NCBI GenBank assembly: GCA_022600805.1
Contig: JAHZJR010000131.1
Location: 1-32,048 of the forward strand
Reading direction: 5' to 3'
DNA length: 32,048 nt
DNA from: Pseudomonadota bacterium
GTDB lineage: Bacteria; Pseudomonadota; Gammaproteobacteria; PS1; Pseudothioglobaceae
Part shown: positions 7,447 through 15,681 of the stretch, piece by piece
Layout: each line of letters opens with the position of its first letter
Position numbering within the stretch: the first letter of the stretch is position 1
Program-made: the position numbers and the translations under genes
Notes under the pieces: model-generated
Databases searched by the model: none
What the model saw: the letters and a program-made list of their open reading frames with translations, nothing else
Told to the model about the DNA's origin: nothing

Positions 7447-7837
7447 AACAGGAATCAATGACTTCTCAGGATATGAAGGATTCACTTATAGAATTAACTA
7501 CACTGATGGAACAGTATATTTTGGGAAAAAAAACTTTATCATCAATCGTACTCTACCTCCTCTCAAAGGAAAAAAACGAAAGAGAAGAGTTGTTAAAGAG
7601 TCTAACTGGAGAAGTTATCAAGGTTCATCGGATTGGGGAACTTTTAAAACAGTACAGAAGAAAAGTATACTTAGAGTGTACAGAAGTAAAGGTGCACTTA
7701 CCTACGGTGAAGTCGAATTGCTTGTTCAAGAGAGAGTTTTGTTTAGAGCAGACTGTTTAAACAATAATATTAGTGGTAAATTTTACCCTAAGAATGTAGG
7801 TACTAGACCTATTAAATGGAGGACAAAATGTGTTTAG
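7424..7837 (+). CDS. Seg-like / GIY-YIG-type putative endonuclease
   Basis: GYEGFTYRINYTDGTVYFGKKNFIINRTLPPLKGKKRKRRVVKESNWRSYQGSS is the recognisable N-terminal pattern of Seg-like phage endonucleases. Confidence 0.6.
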   Translation: MMVGWTNETGINDFSGYEGFTYRINYTDGTVYFGKKNFIINRTLPPLKGKKRKRRVVKESNWRSYQGSSDWGTFKTVQKKSILRVYRSKGALTYGEVELLVQERVLFRADCLNNNISGKFYPKNVGTRPIKWRTKCV

Positions 7838-8385
7838 CATGTTTTAAAGAAGAAAAAATAACAATGACAGAGTTGTATGAAGTTGCTAATAAATTAGATG
7901 GATTGGCTTATATTGCAGGTGGGTTTTATAAAGACATGTTGAATGGTGTACAGCCTAAAGACATTGATGTGTTTTGTATAGCACCAGAAAACTATCAAGA
8001 TACAATAGATATACTAATAGAGTACACAGGATTAGAAGGTGAACAAAAACCAGTATCATACTCAATTGGTATTTTTGAAGTGATTAAACCAGTAGTAATT
8101 AAAGATAGAGCTTTATTCGGACAGCCTGAAGACATGGTAGAAACTTTTGATATAAATATAACAAGAGTTTGGATTGATTCATTCTATGGATTAATGTTTA
8201 TTGATGAAGAAGAAGAGATAGAAGAGCAAATAAAAAATAAAGAATTTAGAGCAACAATTTTTCTTGACGATGAAGAGAGAACAAGGGAGAGAATAGAAAG
8301 ATACAAGTCATATGGATACAATTGCATAAGAACAGAATATAGTTCTGCTCCAATGAGAGGTTCAAGTATGGTTGGTGGATATTAA
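7828..8385 (+). CDS. Nucleotidyltransferase-fold protein
   Basis: AYIAGGFYKDMLNGVQPKDIDVF matches the pol-beta/CCA-adding-type GG..RD...G...DiD signature; start refined to ATG 7828 downstream of GGAGG. Confidence 0.55.
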   Translation: MCLACFKEEKITMTELYEVANKLDGLAYIAGGFYKDMLNGVQPKDIDVFCIAPENYQDTIDILIEYTGLEGEQKPVSYSIGIFEVIKPVVIKDRALFGQPEDMVETFDINITRVWIDSFYGLMFIDEEEEIEEQIKNKEFRATIFLDDEERTRERIERYKSYGYNCIRTEYSSAPMRGSSMVGGY

Positions 8386-9098
8386 TGACTTATAATTTAG
8401 TAATAGATGCAGATAGTATTTTGTATACTAGCTGTTACAGGAATCAAGATATTGAATTATTACATTGGTTTCCAGAGTTAGCTTATAAAGATTTTGTATC
8501 TACAGTAAGCAACATAGAATCCTCTTTGTATAAACAATTTGACTTACAGTCGGAAGATAAGATTGAAACAGAGATTATCTTCAGTCCAAAGAAAACATTT
8601 AGAAATGAACTCTCAGAAGCCTATAAAGCTAAGAGGAAACCAACAACGATAATTGGTATACCTGAACTAAAACAAATGGTTTCTATACGTCTAGGAATGA
8701 CTCAGGGAAATAATATCGAAGCTGATGACCTAGTGATAACTAGAGCTAAAGAAAAAGAAAATGTAGTAATTGCATGTATAGATAAAGATATCTTTACACA
8801 CACTCCTGTTCCTTGTTTCAATTACAAGAAGTGGGAATGGGTAGAAGTAATGGAAGATTCTCATATAGAAAGAGAATATTATAAACAAGCACTAATTGGT
8901 GATAGTACAGATGGAATATCTGGAGCTAAAGGAATTGGAGCTAAGAATAAAATATTTAAAGATGGAACAAAATACTGGAATTGGGATGAATATAAGACTT
9001 TTTTTGAAACAGATGAAGAAGCATTACTATCTATGAGACTTGTAAGAATGGACCAATATTCAACAAAGGAAGGATTACAATTATGGCAAAACCAGTAG
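8385..9098 (+). CDS. 5'-3' exonuclease (FEN/T7 gp6-like)
   Basis: LVIDADSILY, YKAKRKP, EADDLVI, CIDKDI, IGDSTDGISGAKGIGAKNK motifs. Confidence 0.85.
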   Translation: MTYNLVIDADSILYTSCYRNQDIELLHWFPELAYKDFVSTVSNIESSLYKQFDLQSEDKIETEIIFSPKKTFRNELSEAYKAKRKPTTIIGIPELKQMVSIRLGMTQGNNIEADDLVITRAKEKENVVIACIDKDIFTHTPVPCFNYKKWEWVEVMEDSHIEREYYKQALIGDSTDGISGAKGIGAKNKIFKDGTKYWNWDEYKTFFETDEEALLSMRLVRMDQYSTKEGLQLWQNQ

Positions 9099-9742
9099 TA
9101 GGTGTAATTGGAGAGTCAGGAACAGGAAAGAGTTCAATGTTTGAAACTTTACCTAGTGACAGAACTATTCTAATTAACGCAGAATTAAAACCATTACCTA
9201 TCAAAAACTTTAGACAGTTTAAGAATGTAATGACAGACACATATAAGAAGATTACAACAGTAATTAAACAACTAGGAACAGATGATGGAGCAAAATACGA
9301 TTATGCAGTATTAGATAGCTTCACTTCTTTAACAGAGATTGTAAACAAATATGCTAGTACAGCATTTAATGGTTACGAAGTATGGGCTATGTACAATCAA
9401 ATGATTGTAGATGTAATCTGGGATTTAAAAAAGTTACCTCAACAAGTATTTATTATTGCATTACCAGAGCAAAAAGCAATGGAATTTGGTGAGACTAAAT
9501 CATATGCAAGAGTAAAAGGTAAAGAACTTAAATATGGTTACCTTGAGAAAGAATTAGCAGTTGTATTATTTACCAACCCAGTACATGATGATGAAACTGG
9601 TGAAATGTTAGATGTGCATATGCATTATAAAGCTAATAAATTCAACACAGCTAAATCTCCAAGAGGAATGTTTGATGGTGTACTAAAAAATGATGCATTA
9701 GATATTGCAAACAAAGTAGAAGCCTATTATGGCAGTGACTAA
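9083..9742 (+). CDS. Sak4-like / AAA_24-type RecA-fold ATPase
   Basis: Walker A GESGTGKSS, YAVLDSFTSLTE, 219 aa; adjacent to exonuclease and SSB-like gene. Confidence 0.7.
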   Translation: MAKPVVGVIGESGTGKSSMFETLPSDRTILINAELKPLPIKNFRQFKNVMTDTYKKITTVIKQLGTDDGAKYDYAVLDSFTSLTEIVNKYASTAFNGYEVWAMYNQMIVDVIWDLKKLPQQVFIIALPEQKAMEFGETKSYARVKGKELKYGYLEKELAVVLFTNPVHDDETGEMLDVHMHYKANKFNTAKSPRGMFDGVLKNDALDIANKVEAYYGSD

Positions 9743-9959
9743 AGAGCAGTTACAAAAGGGTTTATTGAAACATTTTGGAACTAAAGATAGATTGGTAGAA
9801 TTTGCAGAAAACTGTAAATACTTAGGATTCCCAATTGGGGATAATATAGATAAAGTGGAAGCTGAAATAGCTCACTTTAATACTTTGATAACTTGGCAAG
9901 ACATAGGAGTTTTACCAAAGTTAATAGAGACAATGAAAAAACTTAAAGGGGAACAATAA
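9729..9959 (+). CDS. Hypothetical protein
   Basis: 76 aa ORF overlapping upstream gene. Confidence 0.5.
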   Translation: MAVTKEQLQKGLLKHFGTKDRLVEFAENCKYLGFPIGDNIDKVEAEIAHFNTLITWQDIGVLPKLIETMKKLKGEQ

Positions 9960-10150
9960 TGTTCGGTGGAAATTTAAAAACAGTATTAGCAAAAGTATCT
10001 AAATTCGTAGAAGAATTAGAGAATGGAATTGAAAAGAATAATGGTGTAGTGCTTGGTAAAAAAGATGAAATTCAAGTATTAGAAACAGAGATTGCATTAG
10101 TAAATGCAGAAACAGCAACAGCAAATAAACTGTTAGCAAAACTTAAGTAA
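9959..10150 (+). CDS. Hypothetical coiled-coil protein
   Basis: 63 aa helical ORF. Confidence 0.5.
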   Translation: MFGGNLKTVLAKVSKFVEELENGIEKNNGVVLGKKDEIQVLETEIALVNAETATANKLLAKLK

Positions 10151-10161
10151 GGAAAAAAGAA

Positions 10162-10782
10162 ATGGCAGATTTAGTATTTAATTTAGAAGAAGTAGAAGCA
10201 GTAGAGGAAGCACAAGAACGTTCGTTTGGACTAATTGACACAGGTGTATATAAGAATGCAGAGATTGTTCGTGCAGTGTTAGGTAAAACTAAAAAAGGTA
10301 ATAACATTCTTGATGTTACAGTAAAAACAGAAGATGGACATGAAGTTACAGTTTACCAAGCTTATTGTGTAGATACAAAATGGGCATCTGGAGCAGATAA
10401 CAAATACGGTTATGAAGCATGGTTACGTTTTGCTAAAGTAGTTGGAATCAAATCTTTCAATACTTTTCAAGAAGCAATCACTGATGCTGATGGAAAACCA
10501 ATCCTAAAGAAATCAGACCAAACACCAATTGTGTTTAATACACTAAAAGATTCAGTAGGTAAAAAGTGTGATGTAGCTATTCAGAAAGTATTTGGATATT
10601 ACAATAATGAAGTTACTGAAAAGAATGAAATCTATGATGTATATGCTGTAGGTTCTGAACGTTCAGATAAAGTAGCTTCTCGTCTAAAAGACAAAGAAGA
10701 TGCAGACTACAAACAAGCATTTGCAAATGGTGATACGAATGCACCAGAAGAAGTAGAAGAAGATGTAGGGAGTCTTATCTAA
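10162..10782 (+). CDS. Putative ssDNA-binding-like (DUF669-like) protein
   Basis: 206 aa, beta-rich with acidic C-terminal tail (EEVEEDVGSLI), next to a Sak4-like ATPase. Confidence 0.45.
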   Translation: MADLVFNLEEVEAVEEAQERSFGLIDTGVYKNAEIVRAVLGKTKKGNNILDVTVKTEDGHEVTVYQAYCVDTKWASGADNKYGYEAWLRFAKVVGIKSFNTFQEAITDADGKPILKKSDQTPIVFNTLKDSVGKKCDVAIQKVFGYYNNEVTEKNEIYDVYAVGSERSDKVASRLKDKEDADYKQAFANGDTNAPEEVEEDVGSLI

Positions 10783-11123
10783 TGAATGAAAATATCCAAC
10801 AAATTAATGAAGAAATTGAAACTTTAGAAAAAGCAATTGCAATCTCTAAAGCAATGCAACGTTTATCTGAATCAGATGATTTCAAATTAGTGTTCAAAGA
10901 TAACTTTATTAAAGCTTATCGTGATACTGCTGTTGTTAACATTGGTTTAGTTCGTGCAGATGCACAAGAAGGTATCAAAGTAGGTCTAATTGGTAGAGCA
11001 CATTTTGAAGCTTACTGTGAAGATTTAGTAGAACCATTGCCACAGCTAGAAGATGGTTTGAAAGAACTAAAAGAAGCTCTTGAAGAAGAAGAAAAATTAG
11101 AAGCAAGTCAGGATGAGGAGTAA
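10782..11123 (+). CDS. Hypothetical protein
   Basis: 113 aa ORF, helical and acidic. Confidence 0.55.
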   Translation: MNENIQQINEEIETLEKAIAISKAMQRLSESDDFKLVFKDNFIKAYRDTAVVNIGLVRADAQEGIKVGLIGRAHFEAYCEDLVEPLPQLEDGLKELKEALEEEEKLEASQDEE

Positions 11124-11126
11124 TCC

Positions 11127-11483
11127 TTGTCCTACAAATTAGAAGAGGAATTCTTTCCAGATGAAATGACAGAAGCAAATACAATACATTGCTTTGGGGA
11201 GAGTTTCTTCATAACGAAGAAAGACCCAGATGGCATTTCAAGAAAAAACTGGAATGTATATAACTGGGAGACAAGAAACCTTGTGATATGTAACACAAAC
11301 AAAGAGAGGGTTATTGGACTTACAGCAATATACTATGAAAGGATTGCAGACAAAGATAAGATTAGTGAACCACTGTTTTTCTCACCACCACAAATTGTGA
11401 AGAAAATAAAAGCAGAAGATGTTCAATCAACACACAATATAGGATGTGGAAGTCCAGATTGTGAATTTTGTAAAGGAAAGTAA
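11127..11483 (+). CDS. Hypothetical protein (TTG start)
   Basis: 118 aa ORF with C-terminal CGSPDCEFC cluster. Confidence 0.5.
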   Translation: MSYKLEEEFFPDEMTEANTIHCFGESFFITKKDPDGISRKNWNVYNWETRNLVICNTNKERVIGLTAIYYERIADKDKISEPLFFSPPQIVKKIKAEDVQSTHNIGCGSPDCEFCKGK

Positions 11484-11948
11484 ATGGGAACAGCATTAGA
11501 AGAATTAGAGAGATTTCAGACAGACAGATTGCTACATAAGCAAGAATTTAATTTAGAAATAGCATCAATGAATATTCTAGAAGAATTACTAGAAGCTCAT
11601 GGAGTGCATGATAATAAGGAACGAATATTAGTAAGAGATATGTACTTGGAATTAATTAAAGTAGTGCACGAAACATATACTGATAAATTATACGGAAAAG
11701 ATATGAATGGTGTAGATTTCAACACACCAACAATAGGTAACCAAGTAGATGCATTTTGTGACATCCAAGTATTCGCTGGTGGAGAAGTGAATAAGCTAGG
11801 TTATTCAAATGAGAAGTGTTTAATTGAAGTTGGGAAAGAAATCAACAGTAGAGTAGGTGAGATTGTGGATGGTAAGTTTACAAAAGATAAATCTCCAGAA
11901 GCTATGAAGAACTGGTATAAAGCAGACTTTTCAAACTGTAAATTATAG
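11484..11948 (+). CDS. MazG/PRA-PH-like all-alpha NTP pyrophosphohydrolase
   Basis: EELLEAHG...NQVDAFCDIQVFAGGEVNKLGYSNEKCLIEVGKEINSRVGEIVDGKFTKDKSPEAMKNWYKADFSNCKL matches phage MazG-like proteins. Confidence 0.65.
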   Translation: MGTALEELERFQTDRLLHKQEFNLEIASMNILEELLEAHGVHDNKERILVRDMYLELIKVVHETYTDKLYGKDMNGVDFNTPTIGNQVDAFCDIQVFAGGEVNKLGYSNEKCLIEVGKEINSRVGEIVDGKFTKDKSPEAMKNWYKADFSNCKL

Positions 11949-11959
11949 GAAAGGCAAAA

Positions 11960-13075
11960 ATGGAAAATTGGGATGAAATCTTAATTGATTTAAAAACAAT
12001 GTCAGTAAGAGCAGTTGAACGAAAGTATGATTGTTATGATGGACAAGTAAGAAAAGCTTTAGTTAAAGCTGGACTAGACAACAATGGAAACATTAAAGAA
12101 GTAGTAAAAGAAGGTAAAGAACTGGTTAAAGGTGAATCTACTTTATATGATGAAGATGGAAACATTAAACTTAAATGGGTTAAAACTCATGTTAAGGAAC
12201 AGAGTGCATTAGAATCATTCTCAGAAGCATTAGAAGCATTAATTGATAATCCTAAGGTAATTAGTCCAGAAGAGATTAAAGAGCCTGTAGTGACCGATTA
12301 TGAGACGATGAGTGTATATACTATTGGTGATGCACATATTGGAATGTTAGCATGGGATAAAGAAACAGGTGAAGACCATGATTTAGAGATTGCTCAAAGA
12401 GATTTGTTAAGAGCAATGGATTTGCTAGTGGAACAATCTCATCCTAGTGAGAGAGCACTAATTGTAGATGTAGGTGATTGGTTTCACTCAGATAACATGA
12501 ACAATGTAACAGCACATTCAGGGAATTCTCTAGATGTAGATGGAAGATACCCCAAAGTATTAGAAATTGGATTGAGATTAGCTACTAAATTAATTGATAG
12601 AGCTTTACTGAAACATGAAAGAGTAGAATGGAGAAGTGCAATCGGAAATCACAATGAACATTCAGCTATTATGATGAGTGCATTCATTAAAGCATGGTAC
12701 AGAAATGAGCAGAGAGTTATCGTACATGATACACCTAATATGTTTTTCTATAGACCATTCGGTAAGAACTTAATTGGAATTACTCATGGACATACTTGCA
12801 AAGCAGAGAAACTAGGTGAAGTAATGAGTGTTGATTGTAAGGACCAATGGAGTGCTTCAGAGCATAGATATTGGTATACTGGACACATTCATCACCAGTC
12901 AGTAAAAGAGTTCTCTAACTGTGTTGTAGAGACGTTCAGAACACTTGCAGGTAAAGATGCTTGGCATTCAGCTAGTGGTTATCGTTCAAAGCAAGATATG
13001 AAGTGTATTACACTACATGAAGAATATGGTGAGATTAGTAGAAACACTGTTTCGTTAGGTATGATTCGTGGATAA
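11960..13075 (+). CDS. Calcineurin-like metallophosphoesterase (SbcD-like) with N-terminal HTH-like segment
   Basis: GDAHIG, DVGDWFH, GNHNEH, THGH, GHIHH metal-binding motifs. Confidence 0.8.
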   Translation: MENWDEILIDLKTMSVRAVERKYDCYDGQVRKALVKAGLDNNGNIKEVVKEGKELVKGESTLYDEDGNIKLKWVKTHVKEQSALESFSEALEALIDNPKVISPEEIKEPVVTDYETMSVYTIGDAHIGMLAWDKETGEDHDLEIAQRDLLRAMDLLVEQSHPSERALIVDVGDWFHSDNMNNVTAHSGNSLDVDGRYPKVLEIGLRLATKLIDRALLKHERVEWRSAIGNHNEHSAIMMSAFIKAWYRNEQRVIVHDTPNMFFYRPFGKNLIGITHGHTCKAEKLGEVMSVDCKDQWSASEHRYWYTGHIHHQSVKEFSNCVVETFRTLAGKDAWHSASGYRSKQDMKCITLHEEYGEISRNTVSLGMIRG

Positions 13076-14225
13076 AAAGGTTCTATATAATCCACAAGGT
13101 GTTGATTCATTAGAAGAAAAGCTTATTGGTGGTAATCCATCTGGTCTACTCAACTTCAATAAATCAAGATATGAATGGGCAGGTAAATTATACAAGTCTA
13201 TGAGAGATTGCTTCTGGACTCCAGAATCAGTTAATACAACAAGAGAGAAACTAAACTACCTAAAGTTGTCAGATGATGAAAAGTTCTCATACGATAGAGT
13301 GTTTGCACAATTATCATTCCTAGATAGTTTGATTGCAGATAGTCTAGCAGATAACCTAAATGGATATATTACCAATAAGGTAGTAAATGCATGTATCATA
13401 GAACAATCAGCACAAGAGGTACTACACAGTAAAAGCTATGCTGTTTTACTTGCAGACACAGTAGAGAACTCAAATGAAGTATTTGAATTGTATAAAAGTG
13501 ATTTAACACTAAATGCAAAGAATTCAGAAGTTCATAAAATGTTTGCAGAACTAACAGATGGTGAAGTAACTAGAGAAAAGATATTCTATGCTTTAGTAGC
13601 TAACCAATTACTAGAGGGAATCTTCTTTCAAACAGGATTTGCTACAATCTACTATCTTGGAGACAGAATGGTAGGAAGTGCAGATATGGTAAAAGAGATT
13701 CACAAGGATGAACTACATCATCTTAAACTATTTGAGAATATCATTAAAGAGTTCATTAAAGAAAATGATGATTTAGCTTGGTTTATGATTAGAGCTAAAG
13801 TAAATGCAATGTTTGATAAAGCTTATGAATTAGAATCTAGTTGGATGCATTACATATTAGGACATGCGTTTTCGAAACAAATTACAGATTCAACAGTAGC
13901 TTATTTCATCAAGAAGAGACAACAAGCAATTGGAATGTATGATGAACATAACGATAAATATGGATTTGGTGAAAAGACAATTTTAGTTAATGCTTTAAAT
14001 CAAAGAGAAATGGCAAATGAAACAAGAACTAATTTCTTTGAAGGTAAAGTATCCAACTATTCAAAACAAGAATTGAACTTTGATGATGCAGATGATGAGG
14101 TAATTAATCCAGAAGTAGGAACTACATGGAGATTAAAACAACCATCTTATCAGGAAGCAATCAGAGAGAAATCAACTGTAATAGATGTAGAAGACAGAAG
14201 TGGAGACTGCATAGGCTGTCAGTAA
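13068..14225 (+). CDS. Class I ribonucleotide reductase beta subunit
   Basis: ExxHxxxY motif (QEVLHSKSY), HKDELHHLKLFE and overall R2-like pattern; ends DRSGDCIGCQ. Confidence 0.85.
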   Translation: MDKKVLYNPQGVDSLEEKLIGGNPSGLLNFNKSRYEWAGKLYKSMRDCFWTPESVNTTREKLNYLKLSDDEKFSYDRVFAQLSFLDSLIADSLADNLNGYITNKVVNACIIEQSAQEVLHSKSYAVLLADTVENSNEVFELYKSDLTLNAKNSEVHKMFAELTDGEVTREKIFYALVANQLLEGIFFQTGFATIYYLGDRMVGSADMVKEIHKDELHHLKLFENIIKEFIKENDDLAWFMIRAKVNAMFDKAYELESSWMHYILGHAFSKQITDSTVAYFIKKRQQAIGMYDEHNDKYGFGEKTILVNALNQREMANETRTNFFEGKVSNYSKQELNFDDADDEVINPEVGTTWRLKQPSYQEAIREKSTVIDVEDRSGDCIGCQ

Positions 14226-14246
14226 ACTTAAATAAACCTTAGAATG

Positions 14247-14288
14247 CTTATTGACACACAAGAACGAATGTGATACAATGTCAGTAAG
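14247..14288 (+). promoter_or_regulatory. Sigma70-like promoter embedded in an interrupted inverted repeat upstream of HNH gene
   Basis: TTGACA (14251-14256) - 17 nt - TACAAT (14274-14279); arms CTTATTGACA (14247-14256) and TGTCAGTAAG (14279-14288), one G-U wobble. Confidence 0.65.
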
Positions 14289-14300
14289 AAAAGGATTAAA

Positions 14301-14750
14301 ATGTATGAAAAATATGAAATAAAAGAAGACGGAACTATTTGGAATAAGAAACTGAATAGATGGGTAAAAATGAAAGTAGAATCTCAAGGATATGTCTCTT
14401 GTTGTTTAAATAATAAAAAAGTAAGAGTTCACAGAATTTTAGCAGAAGCTTTTATTCCAAACCCAGAAAATCTACCAACAGTCAATCATATAGACGGAGA
14501 TAGAACAAACAACAGTCTGTCTAACCTAGAGTGGGCTAGTTATTCAAAGAATAATGCACATGCACACAAGGTGATTCAAAATAGGAAAAGTGTAAGGAAA
14601 CTTTCATATGAAGATATAGAATATATAAAATCTTCAGGAAAGTCAGGAGTGGAGTTAGCTGAGGAATTCAATATGAGTCCACAGCACATGAACTCTATCA
14701 AAAGAGGAATGTATCAAGTTGAGTATAAGGAGGCTAGAATATGCCAATAA
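14301..14750 (+). CDS. HNH homing endonuclease (NUMOD4-like N-terminus, HTH-like C-terminus)
   Basis: YEIKEDGTIWNKKLNRWVK..., VHRILAEAFIPNPENLPTVNHIDGDRTNNSLSNLEWAS HNH core. Confidence 0.9.
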   Translation: MYEKYEIKEDGTIWNKKLNRWVKMKVESQGYVSCCLNNKKVRVHRILAEAFIPNPENLPTVNHIDGDRTNNSLSNLEWASYSKNNAHAHKVIQNRKSVRKLSYEDIEYIKSSGKSGVELAEEFNMSPQHMNSIKRGMYQVEYKEARICQ

Positions 14751-14875
14751 GCACTTGTATGGTAAAGATTGATGGTGAACACTACTTTGGGTATGCAGAG
14801 ACTCTTTTAGAGGCTTGTAGCATAGCTACTGCTTCGTCTACAGATACAGTATTTAAAATCATAGGAGTATGGTAA
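14741..14875 (+). CDS. Hypothetical 44-aa protein
   Basis: MPISTCMVKIDGEHYFGYAETLLEACSIATASSTDTVFKIIGVW; RBS-like AAGGAGG upstream; not in the ORF track. Confidence 0.5.
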   Translation: MPISTCMVKIDGEHYFGYAETLLEACSIATASSTDTVFKIIGVW

Positions 14876-15453
14876 TGAAGGTAGTATTATTAAATTCTAC
14901 ACCATTAGAAGTAGCTGATTTAGCTATTGGTAAATGTTGGGATAAACAATGTGATACCGTAAATAAAGAGAGAATGAAAAGAGTTGGTATCAAGTTTAAA
15001 CATGCATCTACATTAGAGCATATTACATATAACTTTGATATTGATGGAATAAGTAGAGCATGCCTACAAGAGCTTGCAAGACACCGTATAAGCTCTTTCT
15101 CTGTAAAGTCAACTCGTTACACTCTAAAAGAGGTTAGAGAGCATGAAGGTTGCTTAGATGAGTTCTTAGTTAAAACAGGGAATCCTTATATAGAACAATT
15201 CAATTTGATTCAATTATTGGACTTACAAAAGGTATTGAGAAGTGGGATTTCTAATGACGAAGCAAAGTACATGATTCCAGAAGCATTCAAGACTTCTTTA
15301 GTATGGACTATAAACCTGAGAGCATTAAGAAATTTCTTGCAACTAAGACTAAGTAAGAGTGCATTATGGGAGATTAGAGACTTAGCAAATGAGATACTTA
15401 AAGTAATTCCAAATGAGCATATGTTTCTATTTGAGGATTTAATAGATGAGTAA
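14875..15453 (+). CDS. thyX: Flavin-dependent thymidylate synthase
   Basis: RHRISSFSVKSTRY (ThyX RHRxxSxxxxSxRY motif), NLRALRNFLQLRLSKSALWEIRDLA. Confidence 0.92.
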   Translation: MKVVLLNSTPLEVADLAIGKCWDKQCDTVNKERMKRVGIKFKHASTLEHITYNFDIDGISRACLQELARHRISSFSVKSTRYTLKEVREHEGCLDEFLVKTGNPYIEQFNLIQLLDLQKVLRSGISNDEAKYMIPEAFKTSLVWTINLRALRNFLQLRLSKSALWEIRDLANEILKVIPNEHMFLFEDLIDE

Positions 15454-15559
15454 AAAAGCAACATACGAACAAAGAGAATGGTTTTTAGAACATTATGGAT
15501 GGTATGCACCAGACCATATTGTGATTGAATACTACAATAAAGATAACAACAGAAAGTAG
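15446..15559 (+). CDS. Hypothetical 37-aa protein
   Basis: MSKKATYEQREWFLEHYGWYAPDHIVIEYYNKDNNRK; overlaps the thyX stop and ends in the terminator stem. Confidence 0.45.
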   Translation: MSKKATYEQREWFLEHYGWYAPDHIVIEYYNKDNNRK

Positions 15560-15582
15560 GTTTAGTTGCCTACTTCTTTTTT
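15554..15582 (+). terminator. Rho-independent terminator
   Basis: AAGTAGG-TTTAGTTG-CCTACTT followed by CTTTTTT. Confidence 0.8.
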
Positions 15583-15608
15583 GACAGCACATATTATTAA
15601 ATTATATC
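15581..15608 (+). promoter_or_regulatory. Possible sigma70-like promoter upstream of terminase genes
   Basis: TTGACA - 16 nt - TATATC. Confidence 0.4.
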
Positions 15609-15638
15609 TTGGTGAGATTCCTTGACATATGTGTTGTC
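15583..15638 (+). repeat. 12-bp inverted repeat upstream of terS
   Basis: GACAGCACATAT (15583-15594) and ATATGTGTTGTC (15627-15638): 11 Watson-Crick pairs plus one G-U, 32-nt spacer. Confidence 0.75.
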
Positions 15639-15681
15639 CTGAAAGAAACAGGTTAAAACAATTAATATAAAGGAGAGCATA

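Noticed and set aside
7431-7760. 109-aa + strand ORF overlapping the Seg-like gene
   Set aside because: Alternate frame of the recognisable 7424-7837 protein; low-complexity charged sequence and no family signal.
15622-15650. Second TTGACA (15622-15627) as a promoter
   Set aside because: No acceptable -10 hexamer at 16-18 nt spacing; it is better explained as abutting the right arm of the inverted repeat.
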